64,000 nt of DNA from Ignavibacteriales bacterium (GCA_015709675.1 CP054182.1:1591448-1655447), one strand, 5' to 3'; counted from the first letter of the stretch, positions 43,278 through 52,770 are shown. Made by a program: numbers and translations. Notes: generated from the letters alone by a model not told the origin.

Positions 43278-45194
43278 ATGGTTAAGTGGTTTGAACTGCG
43301 TCCGATTTCCACTCAAGTCTTTAATAAGTACTTAATCTCCTTTCTGATAATAATGATAATTATTATCGGGATTCTCTATGCGCTCAAAGTTAACGGATTC
43401 AAATCGTTTTCAGAGAGTACTTTTCTCTCTTATCAAAAGCAAACATCACTTCTCGATTCTCTTTCTTCCGCTGAAAAGTCATTGTTCAGCGAATACCTCA
43501 GAGCAGCAATAGTAGAAGGCAAGGCTGATATTTCACAAACCAAACCAGCCATGATCAGTGATCTGGATAAGATTGACAGTTTGCTGGCTCAGATTTCTGT
43601 AAAATTAAATAAAGAATATGCGCGGACGTTACATAAGAAGATAAAGAGTTCTTTTACTGATTTCAGAGCGAATATCGGAACTTTGGATTCTCCTGCTAAT
43701 GATATCCAGAGTAAGGAGATTCTAAGATTACATTATGCTGAACTTTCAAAAAATTATCTGTCCCGCCAAATCAGCCTGAATTACCTCAAAAAAGAATTTC
43801 TTTCAGAATGCTTACAGGAACATTCCAGCGCGAATGCATCATACATGGTATCCTCCCTGTGGTTTCTTTTACTTGCGGCATTTATCATTTTGATCTTCTT
43901 ATTTCTTGTATTCTTAATCGGGAAATTGCATGCTGAAATGCAGCAATTAAGTTCAATCCTTAAAAATGAAGTTGTAAAAAGAAAAAGAGATCAGGAGGAA
44001 AATCTTAAAACCAGAGAAAACTATGAGAAAACAGACCGGCAAAGAACAGAATTTATTGAAAAGTTTTGCGGGTCTTTAACAAAGTCCTTAGCTGAAGATT
44101 CAGCACAATCAAGGACTGTAACCGGCTTTACAAGAACAGAAAAAACCGGAAAAATAAAAGAAACCGCGCACCCGTCAAATCAAAGATTAATACATACCAT
44201 TAATCTTGTTTCGAAAATATACAGGAAAAACACATCGTTCTTTCTCGCAAAATTCGTATCACAGGATATTGTGCCCATCTTGAACGAACTTGCCCATAAT
44301 TTCAGAAAAGCTGCAGAAGAAATGTCGCTGCAGTTTACTTATAAAACCGATTATTCAGAAGTCATCATTGAGACGGATAAAGAAATTTTCACTCTGGTTT
44401 TCGAAAGTCTGATACATAATGTGTTTTATCAGATGAGGGAGGGGAGTGTCATACTTGAAGTACAATCCGCAAGAACATACCGGGGAGGCTGTGAGATAAT
44501 CATTTCAGTTACAGCCGCCGGGGCTCAAATTGACAATTTTCATGGGGATGGTCTTTGGAGCGGCAAAACGGAGGTAAGCAATAATGCAGGAAGCCTGAGC
44601 AGTGATCTAGGAGTGGGACTGCCTGTAATTAAAAAATTTGTTAAAAGACTGGGGGGTAATGTGACTATGACGCGGAAGGAAAACCAAAGTATTGTTTTTA
44701 ATGTGAGGTTTGATGTTAAGGAAGAAAATCTGACTGCGTCAGATGAAACAGTAACTCATATTAACCCGGATCAATGGCAGATCCTTGAACCCAGGGATTA
44801 TAAAAAACTGTCCATCCTTTATGTTGAGGATGACGAATTAATCGGAAATTATGTCGCATCGCTTCTATCCGGTATATCGAATATTGATCTTGCGCCAGAT
44901 TCACAGACCGCACTCAGCCTTATCAGAAGTTCAATATACGATATTATCCTTATGGATATACATCTTGGAAATGATTCCGCGGACGGATTAACGCTCACAA
45001 AAAAATTACGGAATTTAGAGGCCTATAAAAACACACCGATTATTTGTATCACCGCTTTTACCATGCAGGGCGACAAAGAAGCATTTCTTGAGCAGGGATG
45101 TTCCCAGTATCTGGCCAAGCCATTCAGCCCGGAACAGTTATTCCGTGAGATTGATAAGGCAGTAAGACAAATGGCGCTGGTGCATAGCAAATAA
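43278..45194 (+). CDS. Sensor paralogue 1: degenerate kinase core with intact receiver
   Basis: The 638-residue protein has TM1 (about residues 19-38), an extracytoplasmic helical domain and TM2 (about 191-214), then a cytoplasmic core and a receiver. Where a histidine kinase has SHELR the sequence reads FCGSL (Gly265 in place of His). The N-box (FESLIHNVFYQMREGS) is degraded and the DTG ATP-binding motif is replaced by TAAG. The receiver (residues about 510-630) is complete: acidic pair in LYVEDDELI, phospho-acceptor Asp560 in IILMDIHLG, ITAF and AKPF. It is the first of four tandem paralogues and cannot be an active kinase by sequence. A TTG three bases upstream is an alternative start. Coding DNA here is AT-richer than in the last paralogue. 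Confidence 0.88.
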   Translation: MVKWFELRPISTQVFNKYLISFLIIMIIIIGILYALKVNGFKSFSESTFLSYQKQTSLLDSLSSAEKSLFSEYLRAAIVEGKADISQTKPAMISDLDKIDSLLAQISVKLNKEYARTLHKKIKSSFTDFRANIGTLDSPANDIQSKEILRLHYAELSKNYLSRQISLNYLKKEFLSECLQEHSSANASYMVSSLWFLLLAAFIILIFLFLVFLIGKLHAEMQQLSSILKNEVVKRKRDQEENLKTRENYEKTDRQRTEFIEKFCGSLTKSLAEDSAQSRTVTGFTRTEKTGKIKETAHPSNQRLIHTINLVSKIYRKNTSFFLAKFVSQDIVPILNELAHNFRKAAEEMSLQFTYKTDYSEVIIETDKEIFTLVFESLIHNVFYQMREGSVILEVQSARTYRGGCEIIISVTAAGAQIDNFHGDGLWSGKTEVSNNAGSLSSDLGVGLPVIKKFVKRLGGNVTMTRKENQSIVFNVRFDVKEENLTASDETVTHINPDQWQILEPRDYKKLSILYVEDDELIGNYVASLLSGISNIDLAPDSQTALSLIRSSIYDIILMDIHLGNDSADGLTLTKKLRNLEAYKNTPIICITAFTMQGDKEAFLEQGCSQYLAKPFSPEQLFREIDKAVRQMALVHSK

Positions 45195-45460
45195 TATGAT
45201 GCCGGGTGTGTAAATAAAATTCGCTGATATCAGTATAAAAATGTTATGTCATTTCTCGTAGTGAATGATTATTTGCGGAGTATTTTTCCCGTTTACCTCT
45301 CTCAAAGATGCGTTCATTATTTGTCGCAACATGCTGTTGCCTGCATCATCCTGTGACACTTTACCTGCTTTCTTTTTGAAAACGTGACAATTCCTGTTTT
45401 TTTAACATTAATCCTTAAGGTTTGTGTGTGCTTGCACTTCCATCGTATTTTAGAACGTTG

Positions 45461-47380
45461 ATGGGTAATACCCGTCTGCTTAAATATTCATATGTCCTGC
45501 TTGGTCTGTTAATTATGACTTTGTCAGCCCTGCTGATCTTCTATACAAATAGTGTAAGTGATCATAATAAAGCCGGGAGTATGGAAATACAAATAAACTC
45601 CAGATTAATGGATTCCCTCGAATACTATGAAGATCTTACCTTCCAAAGGGCTCTGAATGCTTTGCTCGAGAAGGATAGCGGCATTTCATTACTTTTTGAC
45701 GGGGTGTTTGAAAACTATTTTATAAGTATGGAAAATCTTTTACGGGATTTTACAGACGCGGAATTAAAGGATGAAACGAGATCCTTTTTACAAAATACTC
45801 AAAGTAATCAGAAGCAATTGAGAGAAAAAATATTTGCTTTATTGCTTGAGCAGCAGTTTTCGAATGACAAATCATCAGTAGGATATTATGTCGGCAGATT
45901 ATCCGAAATACATTTTACGCATAAAGCTGCAACGGAAGAACTGCGCGGAAATTATCTGGCCAAATTTTCTGAATTAAATGCAAAATCCGCTGATATGTTC
46001 ACATTGTTATCGGCATTTTTGTATGTGATCGGTGTTCTCATCTTATTGCTTTTCATAATTACCGGACTTCTGTTAAGACGGATATTGATCGCAAATCAAC
46101 AGCAGAATATACTTCTGGTCAATGAAAAGTTGAAACTGAAAAACATTCAAAGAGAATTAATTGAGGCTAAATCTGATTTACTCGAAACAGAACGCTATAA
46201 ATCTGTTTTTTCGACAATCATCAGCAGTGAATTCAGGATAAAGATGGCGGAAATTCTTGAATGCTCGGAGCAATTAATTAATGATACGGACAGTAAAACA
46301 ACTGAAACCGGGCAATTAATAAGACATTCTGCAAGCAGCTTAGTTCAAAAATTTAACCACAATCTAAGAGTATGGCAGATAAGTTCAAATTACCGGAAAA
46401 TTACCTATGCAATGCAAGATGTAATTGAGATCGTTAAAGAAGTAAAAATCAAACATGAGGATTTTGCCAGGAGTAAGCACCTGCAATTTTCTCTGATTAC
46501 AGATTACCGCGAAGTGAATCTGGATACCGACAGAGAAATGCTTTCTCTAGTGATCGAGAATCTTGTTCATAATGCCATCAATTATACAACCTCTGGCAGT
46601 GTGGAACTTGGGGTTAAAACGGCCAAATCACTCAGAGGCGGTATCGAAGTTATACTATCAGTCAGAGACACGGGAATGGGGATATCACCGTCTGTTCTGA
46701 GCAGCATATTCGATAATGTCCCAAACAAAAATGCGGATGATGATAATCTGATTTTTGGTTTGCAGTTAAGCAAAAAACTGGTGGAATATCTCGGAGGGAA
46801 ATTTCTCATCAAAAGCATCCCGGATTTCGGGTCACTTTTTGAGGTCAGATTCGGTGTCAGCCCCGAGGGTATTATCCCTGATAACAAGCCTGTAACTCAT
46901 CTTGAACCTGAAATTACACTGCTTCTTGAACCGCTCAATAACCGGAAACTACGAATACTTTATGTTGAGGATGAAAGCTTAATCGGAGATTTTGTTTCAA
47001 AAATTATTGCTCCGATTGCATCAATTGATATTGCCGTTGATTCTAAGACTGCATTGCAGTTTGCCTTAAGAAAAAAGTATGATATGATTTTTATGGATAT
47101 CAATCTTGGACCCGACTCGCTTGATGGCATGTCTGTTACACGCGAAATCCGTGAATATGAATATTATAAACATACTCCGGTTATTTGTATTACTGCCTTT
47201 GATCAGCCGGGGGATAAAGCTGCCTTTCTTGAGTTTGGGTTCTCTCAGTATTTGCCCAAACCCTTTACAGCCCCGCAACTATTTGCGGAAATTGAAAAGG
47301 CAATAGAAGTTATTAAAAGACATGAACAGGAACTGAAAATGGAAAGCGCATTTTTACGTATCTCTGCCGGAACAGAATGA
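45461..47380 (+). CDS. Sensor paralogue 2: kinase core without His, intact receiver
   Basis: The 639-residue protein keeps the family plan: KYSY before TM1 (about 11-28), helical extracytoplasmic domain, TM2 (about 180-205), transmitter and receiver. The phospho-accepting His is replaced by Ser256 (IISSEFRIKMAEIL against MSHELRTPMTGIL in paralogue 4). The N-box (IENLVHNAINYTTSG) and DTGMGIS are kept, but the ATP lid and G2 box (GTGLGL elsewhere) have shrunk to NLIFGLQL. The receiver has LYVEDESLI, Asp546 in IFMDINLG, ITAF and PKPF. It probably cannot autophosphorylate. The ATG at 45461 is chosen because KYSY then aligns with the other paralogues; a TTG at 45422 would add 13 residues. Confidence 0.88.
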   Translation: MGNTRLLKYSYVLLGLLIMTLSALLIFYTNSVSDHNKAGSMEIQINSRLMDSLEYYEDLTFQRALNALLEKDSGISLLFDGVFENYFISMENLLRDFTDAELKDETRSFLQNTQSNQKQLREKIFALLLEQQFSNDKSSVGYYVGRLSEIHFTHKAATEELRGNYLAKFSELNAKSADMFTLLSAFLYVIGVLILLLFIITGLLLRRILIANQQQNILLVNEKLKLKNIQRELIEAKSDLLETERYKSVFSTIISSEFRIKMAEILECSEQLINDTDSKTTETGQLIRHSASSLVQKFNHNLRVWQISSNYRKITYAMQDVIEIVKEVKIKHEDFARSKHLQFSLITDYREVNLDTDREMLSLVIENLVHNAINYTTSGSVELGVKTAKSLRGGIEVILSVRDTGMGISPSVLSSIFDNVPNKNADDDNLIFGLQLSKKLVEYLGGKFLIKSIPDFGSLFEVRFGVSPEGIIPDNKPVTHLEPEITLLLEPLNNRKLRILYVEDESLIGDFVSKIIAPIASIDIAVDSKTALQFALRKKYDMIFMDINLGPDSLDGMSVTREIREYEYYKHTPVICITAFDQPGDKAAFLEFGFSQYLPKPFTAPQLFAEIEKAIEVIKRHEQELKMESAFLRISAGTE

Positions 47381-47456
47381 CTTAACAAATTATAATAGTG
47401 ACGTAACCGGTTTATCTGACTCTGTAAATGATGTTTATTACTAAAAGAGGTTTATT

Positions 47457-49388
47457 ATGTCCGATCTGTTAAAGCTGTTTAAATATTCGCGCATCGTTAA
47501 GTACTCTTATCTCACCGTTCTTGCTTTGGTGCTTGTAAGTTATACCGCTTCTTACCTTGCGGTGTCGGGGATAGAAGAGCATCATAATGAGCAGGAATTA
47601 ATGTATGCGACGATTCCTGAAATTCTTACTAAGGCAGAACAGTCTGAGGAGCAAGTATATATGATTGCTCTCTGCGAGCTGATGGAGGGACATACTACAT
47701 ACAGCGAGAACAACAGACAAATGATTACTATTGAGTTTGAACGCCAGGCGAACCTCTGGTCGCAGATTTACACACTGTCGGGTTCATTGCATTTACAAAA
47801 AATATCAGACTCAACTCAAACAGCAAGGGTTTCATACAGAGAAACTATAAGACAGCTTTTAGCCAAGAATACTCCGGGAATAGATGCTGATCAACGTATA
47901 ATGCTCGCAGGAAGCCTTTCTGCAAAATATTCCGAGATGCGCAAAACTTCGGAAGATTTACGAAGTCTTTATCAGGTTAAACTTGCCTCGCTTCATGAGA
48001 GTGAAAGAGAACATCTCGCGGGACATATAGCATGGTATAACGTGCTTGTACTGATCACTATTCCGGTACTTATTTATCTCGGATTTGTACTCAGGAGTGT
48101 GTTCAGGGGTCTTGAGATGCAAAATCAAAAACTGACAGGTGAGATATCAGAAAGGAAAAAAATTCAGGATGAACTTACAATTGCAAAAGAAACTGCCGAA
48201 GAAGCAAACCGCCTTAAAACTGCAATACTGGCAAATATGAGCCATGAGTTAAGGATACCCATGACCGGAATTCTGGGATACGCGGAACTTATTCTGATGG
48301 AAGCACCGAATGACGATATTTGTGAAATGGCTGAAAGACTGAAGTACTCAGCAAACCGCCTTATGACAACTCTCAATCTGATAATAAATCTTTCCCGTGT
48401 TGAATCCGGCAGACAGGTGGTAATACATACAAAAGAAGACCTTTTGGAAATTATTCGTCTTGTCTGTAAGAAGCAAAATGATTTTGCCTCAGGCAAATCA
48501 CTCTATCTCACAATTAAAACTGATTTTATTGCTGTATTCTGCGAAATTGACCGGCAGATGGTTTTCCAGATTATTGAAAACCTGGTCAATAATGCCATTA
48601 AATATACTGAGAAAGGAGGAGTGGTAGTTGAATTATCGTCCGAACAAATTACTGATAATTTTCATGAGGTAATTATCAGGGTCACAGATACCGGTATTGG
48701 TATCAAACCGGAACATATTAATCAAATTTGGGAGCACTTCAGGCAGGCCAGTGAAGGTTACACCAGAAGTTATGAGGGTAACGGTCTGGGTCTGACATTG
48801 AGTAGAAAATATACTGAGCGCCTTAACGGACGGATATCGGTAAAAAGTACCCCTGGTGAGGGTTCAACATTCGAACTGCGTTTTCCTGCTCTTAAGGAAA
48901 ATATCGTAAAAAGAATAGTTATGCGTCCTGTATTTAAGGAAACTGATACCGGTCTGAAAGTGAACCGGAAACCGCTCCTTCTTCTGGTGGAGGACGATCA
49001 AATGTGTGCTGATCTGGCGGCAAGAACTGTTGCTCAAATTTGCAGGATTGATCTTGCTCCTGACTCAGTGACCGCCCTGACGCTTATCAAGAAACATAAG
49101 TATGATATTATCATTATGGATATTAATCTTGGTTTTAAATCTCTTGACGGAATTACCACTACGCAGTTAATCCGGCAAATTGAGGGCTATCAGGAAACAC
49201 CCATCATTTGTGTTACAGCGTTCACCATGCCTGGAGACAAAGAAGCATTTCTTGAAAGCGGATGCACGCAATATCTTGCAAAACCTTATACATCAGAACA
49301 ACTCCTTGCCGAAATTGAAGCCGCAATGGGTATAATAAAGGCACAAGAACAATATCAGGGAAGCAGCCGGAGAATCGCGAAGGATTAA
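47457..49388 (+). CDS. Sensor paralogue 3: hybrid histidine kinase
   Basis: The 643-residue hybrid kinase has TM1 (about 16-36), an extracytoplasmic four-helix-like domain with the shared EQSEEQVYM string, TM2 (about 192-212), a coiled linker (KKIQDELTIAKETAEEANR), and a canonical core. The H-box is ANMSHELRIPMTGILGYAEL (His263), N-box IENLVNNAIKYTEKGG, G1 DTGIGI and G2 EGNGLGLTLS. The receiver has LLVEDDQMC and Asp555 in IIMDINLG. It should autophosphorylate and pass the phosphoryl group to its own receiver. No separate output regulator or Hpt domain lies nearby. Stem-loop after the stop. Confidence 0.93.
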   Translation: MSDLLKLFKYSRIVKYSYLTVLALVLVSYTASYLAVSGIEEHHNEQELMYATIPEILTKAEQSEEQVYMIALCELMEGHTTYSENNRQMITIEFERQANLWSQIYTLSGSLHLQKISDSTQTARVSYRETIRQLLAKNTPGIDADQRIMLAGSLSAKYSEMRKTSEDLRSLYQVKLASLHESEREHLAGHIAWYNVLVLITIPVLIYLGFVLRSVFRGLEMQNQKLTGEISERKKIQDELTIAKETAEEANRLKTAILANMSHELRIPMTGILGYAELILMEAPNDDICEMAERLKYSANRLMTTLNLIINLSRVESGRQVVIHTKEDLLEIIRLVCKKQNDFASGKSLYLTIKTDFIAVFCEIDRQMVFQIIENLVNNAIKYTEKGGVVVELSSEQITDNFHEVIIRVTDTGIGIKPEHINQIWEHFRQASEGYTRSYEGNGLGLTLSRKYTERLNGRISVKSTPGEGSTFELRFPALKENIVKRIVMRPVFKETDTGLKVNRKPLLLLVEDDQMCADLAARTVAQICRIDLAPDSVTALTLIKKHKYDIIIMDINLGFKSLDGITTTQLIRQIEGYQETPIICVTAFTMPGDKEAFLESGCTQYLAKPYTSEQLLAEIEAAMGIIKAQEQYQGSSRRIAKD

Positions 49389-49408
49389 ACAGGTGATGCT
49401 GTTTTTTG

Positions 49409-49440
49409 CCGGAGGCCGCACTCCGCGGTCTCCGGGTTTT
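49409..49440 (+). terminator. Intrinsic terminator after sensor paralogue 3
   Basis: CCGGAGGCCGC (49409-49419) pairs with GCGGTCTCCGG (49425-49435), followed by GTTTTAG. The stem is almost identical to that at 43053, so the two flank the first three sensor genes. Confidence 0.85.
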
Positions 49441-49613
49441 AGATAATTTTTATGTATCTGCCCTATTTATTCTTCTTTAGTCTTCTGTTACTATCGCCTG
49501 CCTCATATGTCTTGCCTTATAGAAGCCGAAAAATTAGTTTAAGTAAGCTCGTATTAAATTTATAATGCAAAGGTCAGTTCAGGGACTGAACTGCTCTCAT
49601 AATCGTGATAGGC

Positions 49614-51506
49614 ATGAAGACAAGAATTTTCCTTAACGCTTCCAGCTCCATTAAATATTCTTATTTGCTCCTCCTCCTGATGATTCTGGCGGCAGGCCTT
49701 CTTTCTTTCTATATCCTGAAAGAATTTGATAAACATATCACTGAGCATGATCAGTTATCAGTAACCCATTTTGAGCTGTTTCATTCTCTTGCCAGATCGG
49801 AAGAGCAGGTTTACCTCATGAGTTTTAATGCGATGACGGACAGCGTAGGGTTTCACTCGGGCATTTATGAGGAACAAATTGCAAATGAATTTCTCCGGCA
49901 GAGTGAAATTATACGGCAGCTTTCAGCAATTACCTCTACCACGGCGAAAATAAAACTGCTTCGTGAGAGCAAACTGCTGATCAGCTCTTACCGGGAAGAG
50001 ATATATACGATCCTCAGAAAATTCCGGGAGAAGAAATCAGGTAATCAGCCGGAGGATTTCACAGGGGATTTGTTTTCTATATATAACAAGCATAAGATGG
50101 CATCCGCGGATATCAGGAAGGAATATGCACTGCAGCTTGCTGAAATGAATAGAGCTGAAGGGAAGGATCTTTCCCGGCTTTATTACTGGCATCTTGCTTC
50201 GGGTGCTCTCCTGATCATTCTGATTGTACTTTTCGGTAATTTCCTCAGAAAGATATACACCGGAATGCAGACGCAGAACAGGATGCTCCTTAACGAGATT
50301 GAAAACAGGGAAAAAATAGAAGAGAGACTCATCAGCGCGAAAGAAGCTGCTGAGGAGGCTAACAGGCTTAAAACCTCTTTTCTGGCCAATATGAGCCATG
50401 AACTAAGAACACCTATGACCGGCATTCTTGGGTATTCCGAACTGCTTGTTCTTGAAGCGCATACAAACGAACTTAAAGAGATGGCCCTTACGGTAAGAGA
50501 TTCAGCTCAGCGTCTGATGCGTACACTGAACCTTATTCTTGATCTTTCACGTATTGATTCAGGGAAGCTGAATATAACCCGCACTCACGCAGATCTGGTG
50601 GAAATGATCAATGCCGTATGCGTTAAAATGGACACTATGGCAAGAAAAAAATCTCTGTACCTTCGTGTCAGGTCAGACTATGAATCAGTTTATTGCGAAA
50701 CAGATCAGCAGATGTTTACCCAGATTATTGAAAACCTGATAAATAACGCGATAAAATATACTGAGGTTGGAGGCGTTGAGGTTGAAATAACATCTGAGGA
50801 TATTGCCGGCGGAAGACGTGATGCGGTTATTACCGTTAAGGATACCGGCATTGGCATTGATGAAAAACATCTTGACCTGATTTGGGAAGATTTCAGGCAG
50901 GCAAGCGAAGGGCATGACAGAAGTTTTGAGGGGACAGGACTCGGGCTTTCGATAACGAAAAAATTTGTTGAGCGGCTTAACGGAAAAATTCAGGTTACAA
51001 GCACTCCCGGCGTCGGATCAAAGTTTGAGATTCGTTTCGGAGTCTTTGCTGAAAACCTGATTCTCCGCAGTCCGGTAAGGCATGCACTGGCAGAACAGCG
51101 CGGTGATTTTACTACAGGCAATGGCAGCAAACATAACATCCTCTATGTGGAGGATGATGATGGAATAGCGACTCTTGTTGCCAGATGTCTTGCGTCTGAT
51201 TATCATGTTGATCATGCACGCAATTCTGAGACAGCACTCAGACTGGTTAAGCAGAACAAGTATGACATAATCCTAATGGATATCAATCTTGGTATTGCCT
51301 CACAGGATGGCATTACAACTACGCAGATGATCCGCAAACTGGACAGTTACAAAAATACTCCGGTTATTTGTATCACTGCATTTTCCATGTCAGGTGACCG
51401 GGAAGCATTCCTTGCTGCCGGATGCACGCAGTATATATCAAAGCCCTTTACCAACGATCAGCTCATCGCGGAGGTGGAGAAGGCAGCAAAAACCATCCGT
51501 TCTTAG
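49614..51506 (+). CDS. Sensor paralogue 4: hybrid histidine kinase
   Basis: The 630-residue hybrid kinase has the shared KYSY before TM1 (about 16-34), the RSEEQVYLMSFNAMTD string in the extracytoplasmic domain, TM2 (about 192-210), a coiled linker and a fully canonical core: ANMSHELRTPMTGILGYSEL (His262), IENLINNAIKYTEVGG, DTGIGIDE and EGTGLGLSIT. The receiver has LYVEDDDGI, Asp556 in IILMDINLG, ITAF and SKPF. It is closest to paralogue 3. GTG at 49605 is an alternative start; the ATG at 49614 is preferred. Terminators and gaps of 76-266 bases separate the paralogues, so each may have its own promoter. Confidence 0.93.
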   Translation: MKTRIFLNASSSIKYSYLLLLLMILAAGLLSFYILKEFDKHITEHDQLSVTHFELFHSLARSEEQVYLMSFNAMTDSVGFHSGIYEEQIANEFLRQSEIIRQLSAITSTTAKIKLLRESKLLISSYREEIYTILRKFREKKSGNQPEDFTGDLFSIYNKHKMASADIRKEYALQLAEMNRAEGKDLSRLYYWHLASGALLIILIVLFGNFLRKIYTGMQTQNRMLLNEIENREKIEERLISAKEAAEEANRLKTSFLANMSHELRTPMTGILGYSELLVLEAHTNELKEMALTVRDSAQRLMRTLNLILDLSRIDSGKLNITRTHADLVEMINAVCVKMDTMARKKSLYLRVRSDYESVYCETDQQMFTQIIENLINNAIKYTEVGGVEVEITSEDIAGGRRDAVITVKDTGIGIDEKHLDLIWEDFRQASEGHDRSFEGTGLGLSITKKFVERLNGKIQVTSTPGVGSKFEIRFGVFAENLILRSPVRHALAEQRGDFTTGNGSKHNILYVEDDDGIATLVARCLASDYHVDHARNSETALRLVKQNKYDIILMDINLGIASQDGITTTQMIRKLDSYKNTPVICITAFSMSGDREAFLAAGCTQYISKPFTNDQLIAEVEKAAKTIRS

Positions 51507-52043
51507 CAGCACAGTGGGATTATGTACACGCCGATGCAGGTCTCAGTAAGGAGGTTCTTGTACCGCTGTTATATGCAGATTACCCGAAGCACGGAACTGC
51601 TTTTCTAAATTACTATCATCTCGAAACCTGAATGATGCAGGTTGAGCCAGGGACAAAACTTTTCTATTCTTTTTAATCTCTTGGCATCATTCCGGATTTC
51701 ACCACCTGCGGCTTCTGAGGTCTCGCTCCGGTTTTGTAATACTCCGGGGGATCCGGCCGCTGAACTGATCTCATCTGATTTAAGGCCTGCAGTCATTTGC
51801 TACGGTTTTCCCTTTTCAATGTCAGCTTTCATCCGGGATATTTTTCCTGAAAGCAAACGCCAGCTCTGAGCATACATCCTCTTCAGAGTTCATAAAGACC
51901 CACTCCTTGATTACCGTTTTAAGATTCCGCTCCGAATGAGAGGTTAAACCTAGGCGGGTTCCATACCTTCGGACCGGTCTTGTTCCCTTTCCATTCGCTG
52001 GCAGTTCAGTCCGCAAAAAAATAAAAATTTATTTTAAAAAGAC
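51507..52043. other. Unexplained 540-base stretch before lexA
   Basis: No recognisable gene, RNA or repeat was identified between sensor 4 and the lexA promoter. Open frames on both strands are short, lack family signatures and are interrupted. GC content is gene-like over much of it (51650-52010), which may point to a decayed gene, probably on the minus strand, but no homology was recognised. Confidence 0.4.
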
Positions 52044-52072
52044 TTGACAGGTGTACATCTGTTCACTATGTT
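52044..52072 (+). promoter_or_regulatory. Sigma70-type promoter of lexA
   Basis: TTGACA at 52044-52049 and TATGTT at 52067-52072 are separated by exactly 17 bases. This is the clearest promoter in the window and lies 28 bases before the lexA ATG. An inverted repeat overlaps the -10 element. Confidence 0.75.
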
Positions 52073-52083
52073 AGTGGTGAACA
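52060..52083. promoter_or_regulatory. Probable LexA operator (TGTTCAC-N10-GTGAACA)
   Basis: TGTTCAC (52060-52066) and GTGAACA (52077-52083) are perfect inverted arms flanking the -10 box of the lexA promoter. GAAC/GTTC cores are known in LexA boxes of several phyla, so autoregulation by LexA is likely; this exact spacing is inferred from one site only. Confidence 0.65.
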
Positions 52084-52099
52084 AATTATCACTATTGGA

Positions 52100-52756
52100 A
52101 TGAAACAGGAAATAACACTTCGTCAGAAAGAAATTCTCGGATTCATCGCAGAATTCGGCCAGGAAAACGGATATCCCCCTTCGCTGAGGGATATTGCAAA
52201 TCATTTTGGCATTGCCTCAACCAATGGAGTTTCAGGTCATCTGGAAGCATTGGTAAATAAGAATTTTCTCTCGAAGGAGAGCAATTCCAGCCGGGCACTC
52301 GCTATTACCGATAAAGGATGGCAGGTTCTTGGTTTGGAAAATCAGCAGACCGAGCGGGATGAAGAAAACCCTTATAGTCTGCCTCTGCTCGGCCGTGTTG
52401 CAGCAGGTTTCCCGATAATGCATTATGATAATATAGAAGGTTCCGTGGTGGTTGATCCCTCCATGATGCGGGAACGGAAAGACAGCTTTGCTCTTAAAGT
52501 TAAGGGCGATAGTATGATTAACGCCGGGATATTTGAAGGTGATATCGTTGTGGTTCACAAACAGCTCTTCGCCTCAAATGGTGATATCGTAGTAGCACAG
52601 ATTGACGGTGAGGTGACCGTTAAAACCTATTTAAGAAAAAATAATCAGATCATACTGCTCCCCGCTAACGAGAAGTATGAACCGATTGTAATCGGTCAGA
52701 ACAGTAATTTTACCCTGATTGGCAAGGTTACCGGCGTAACCCGGTGCCTGAATTAA
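52100..52756 (+). CDS. lexA: LexA repressor, SOS regulator
   Basis: The 218-residue protein has an N-terminal winged-helix domain (LRQKEILGFIAEFGQENGYP, then SLRDIANHFGIAS) and a C-terminal self-cleavage domain. The scissile Ala-Gly is Ala102-Gly103 in LLGRVAAGFPIM; the catalytic serine is Ser138 in VKGDSMINAGIFEGD and the lysine Lys175 in GEVTVKTYLRK. LexA represses DNA-damage genes until activated RecA promotes its cleavage. It has its own promoter and operator and is followed after 14 bases by a mini-WYL-like gene. Confidence 0.96.
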   Translation: MKQEITLRQKEILGFIAEFGQENGYPPSLRDIANHFGIASTNGVSGHLEALVNKNFLSKESNSSRALAITDKGWQVLGLENQQTERDEENPYSLPLLGRVAAGFPIMHYDNIEGSVVVDPSMMRERKDSFALKVKGDSMINAGIFEGDIVVVHKQLFASNGDIVVAQIDGEVTVKTYLRKNNQIILLPANEKYEPIVIGQNSNFTLIGKVTGVTRCLN

Positions 52757-52770
52757 GGAAGGAGAAGGCA

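Noticed and set aside
51822-52016. 64-codon minus-strand open frame before lexA
   Set aside because: No family signature, no neighbour on that strand and no clear start site; treated as part of an unexplained non-coding stretch.
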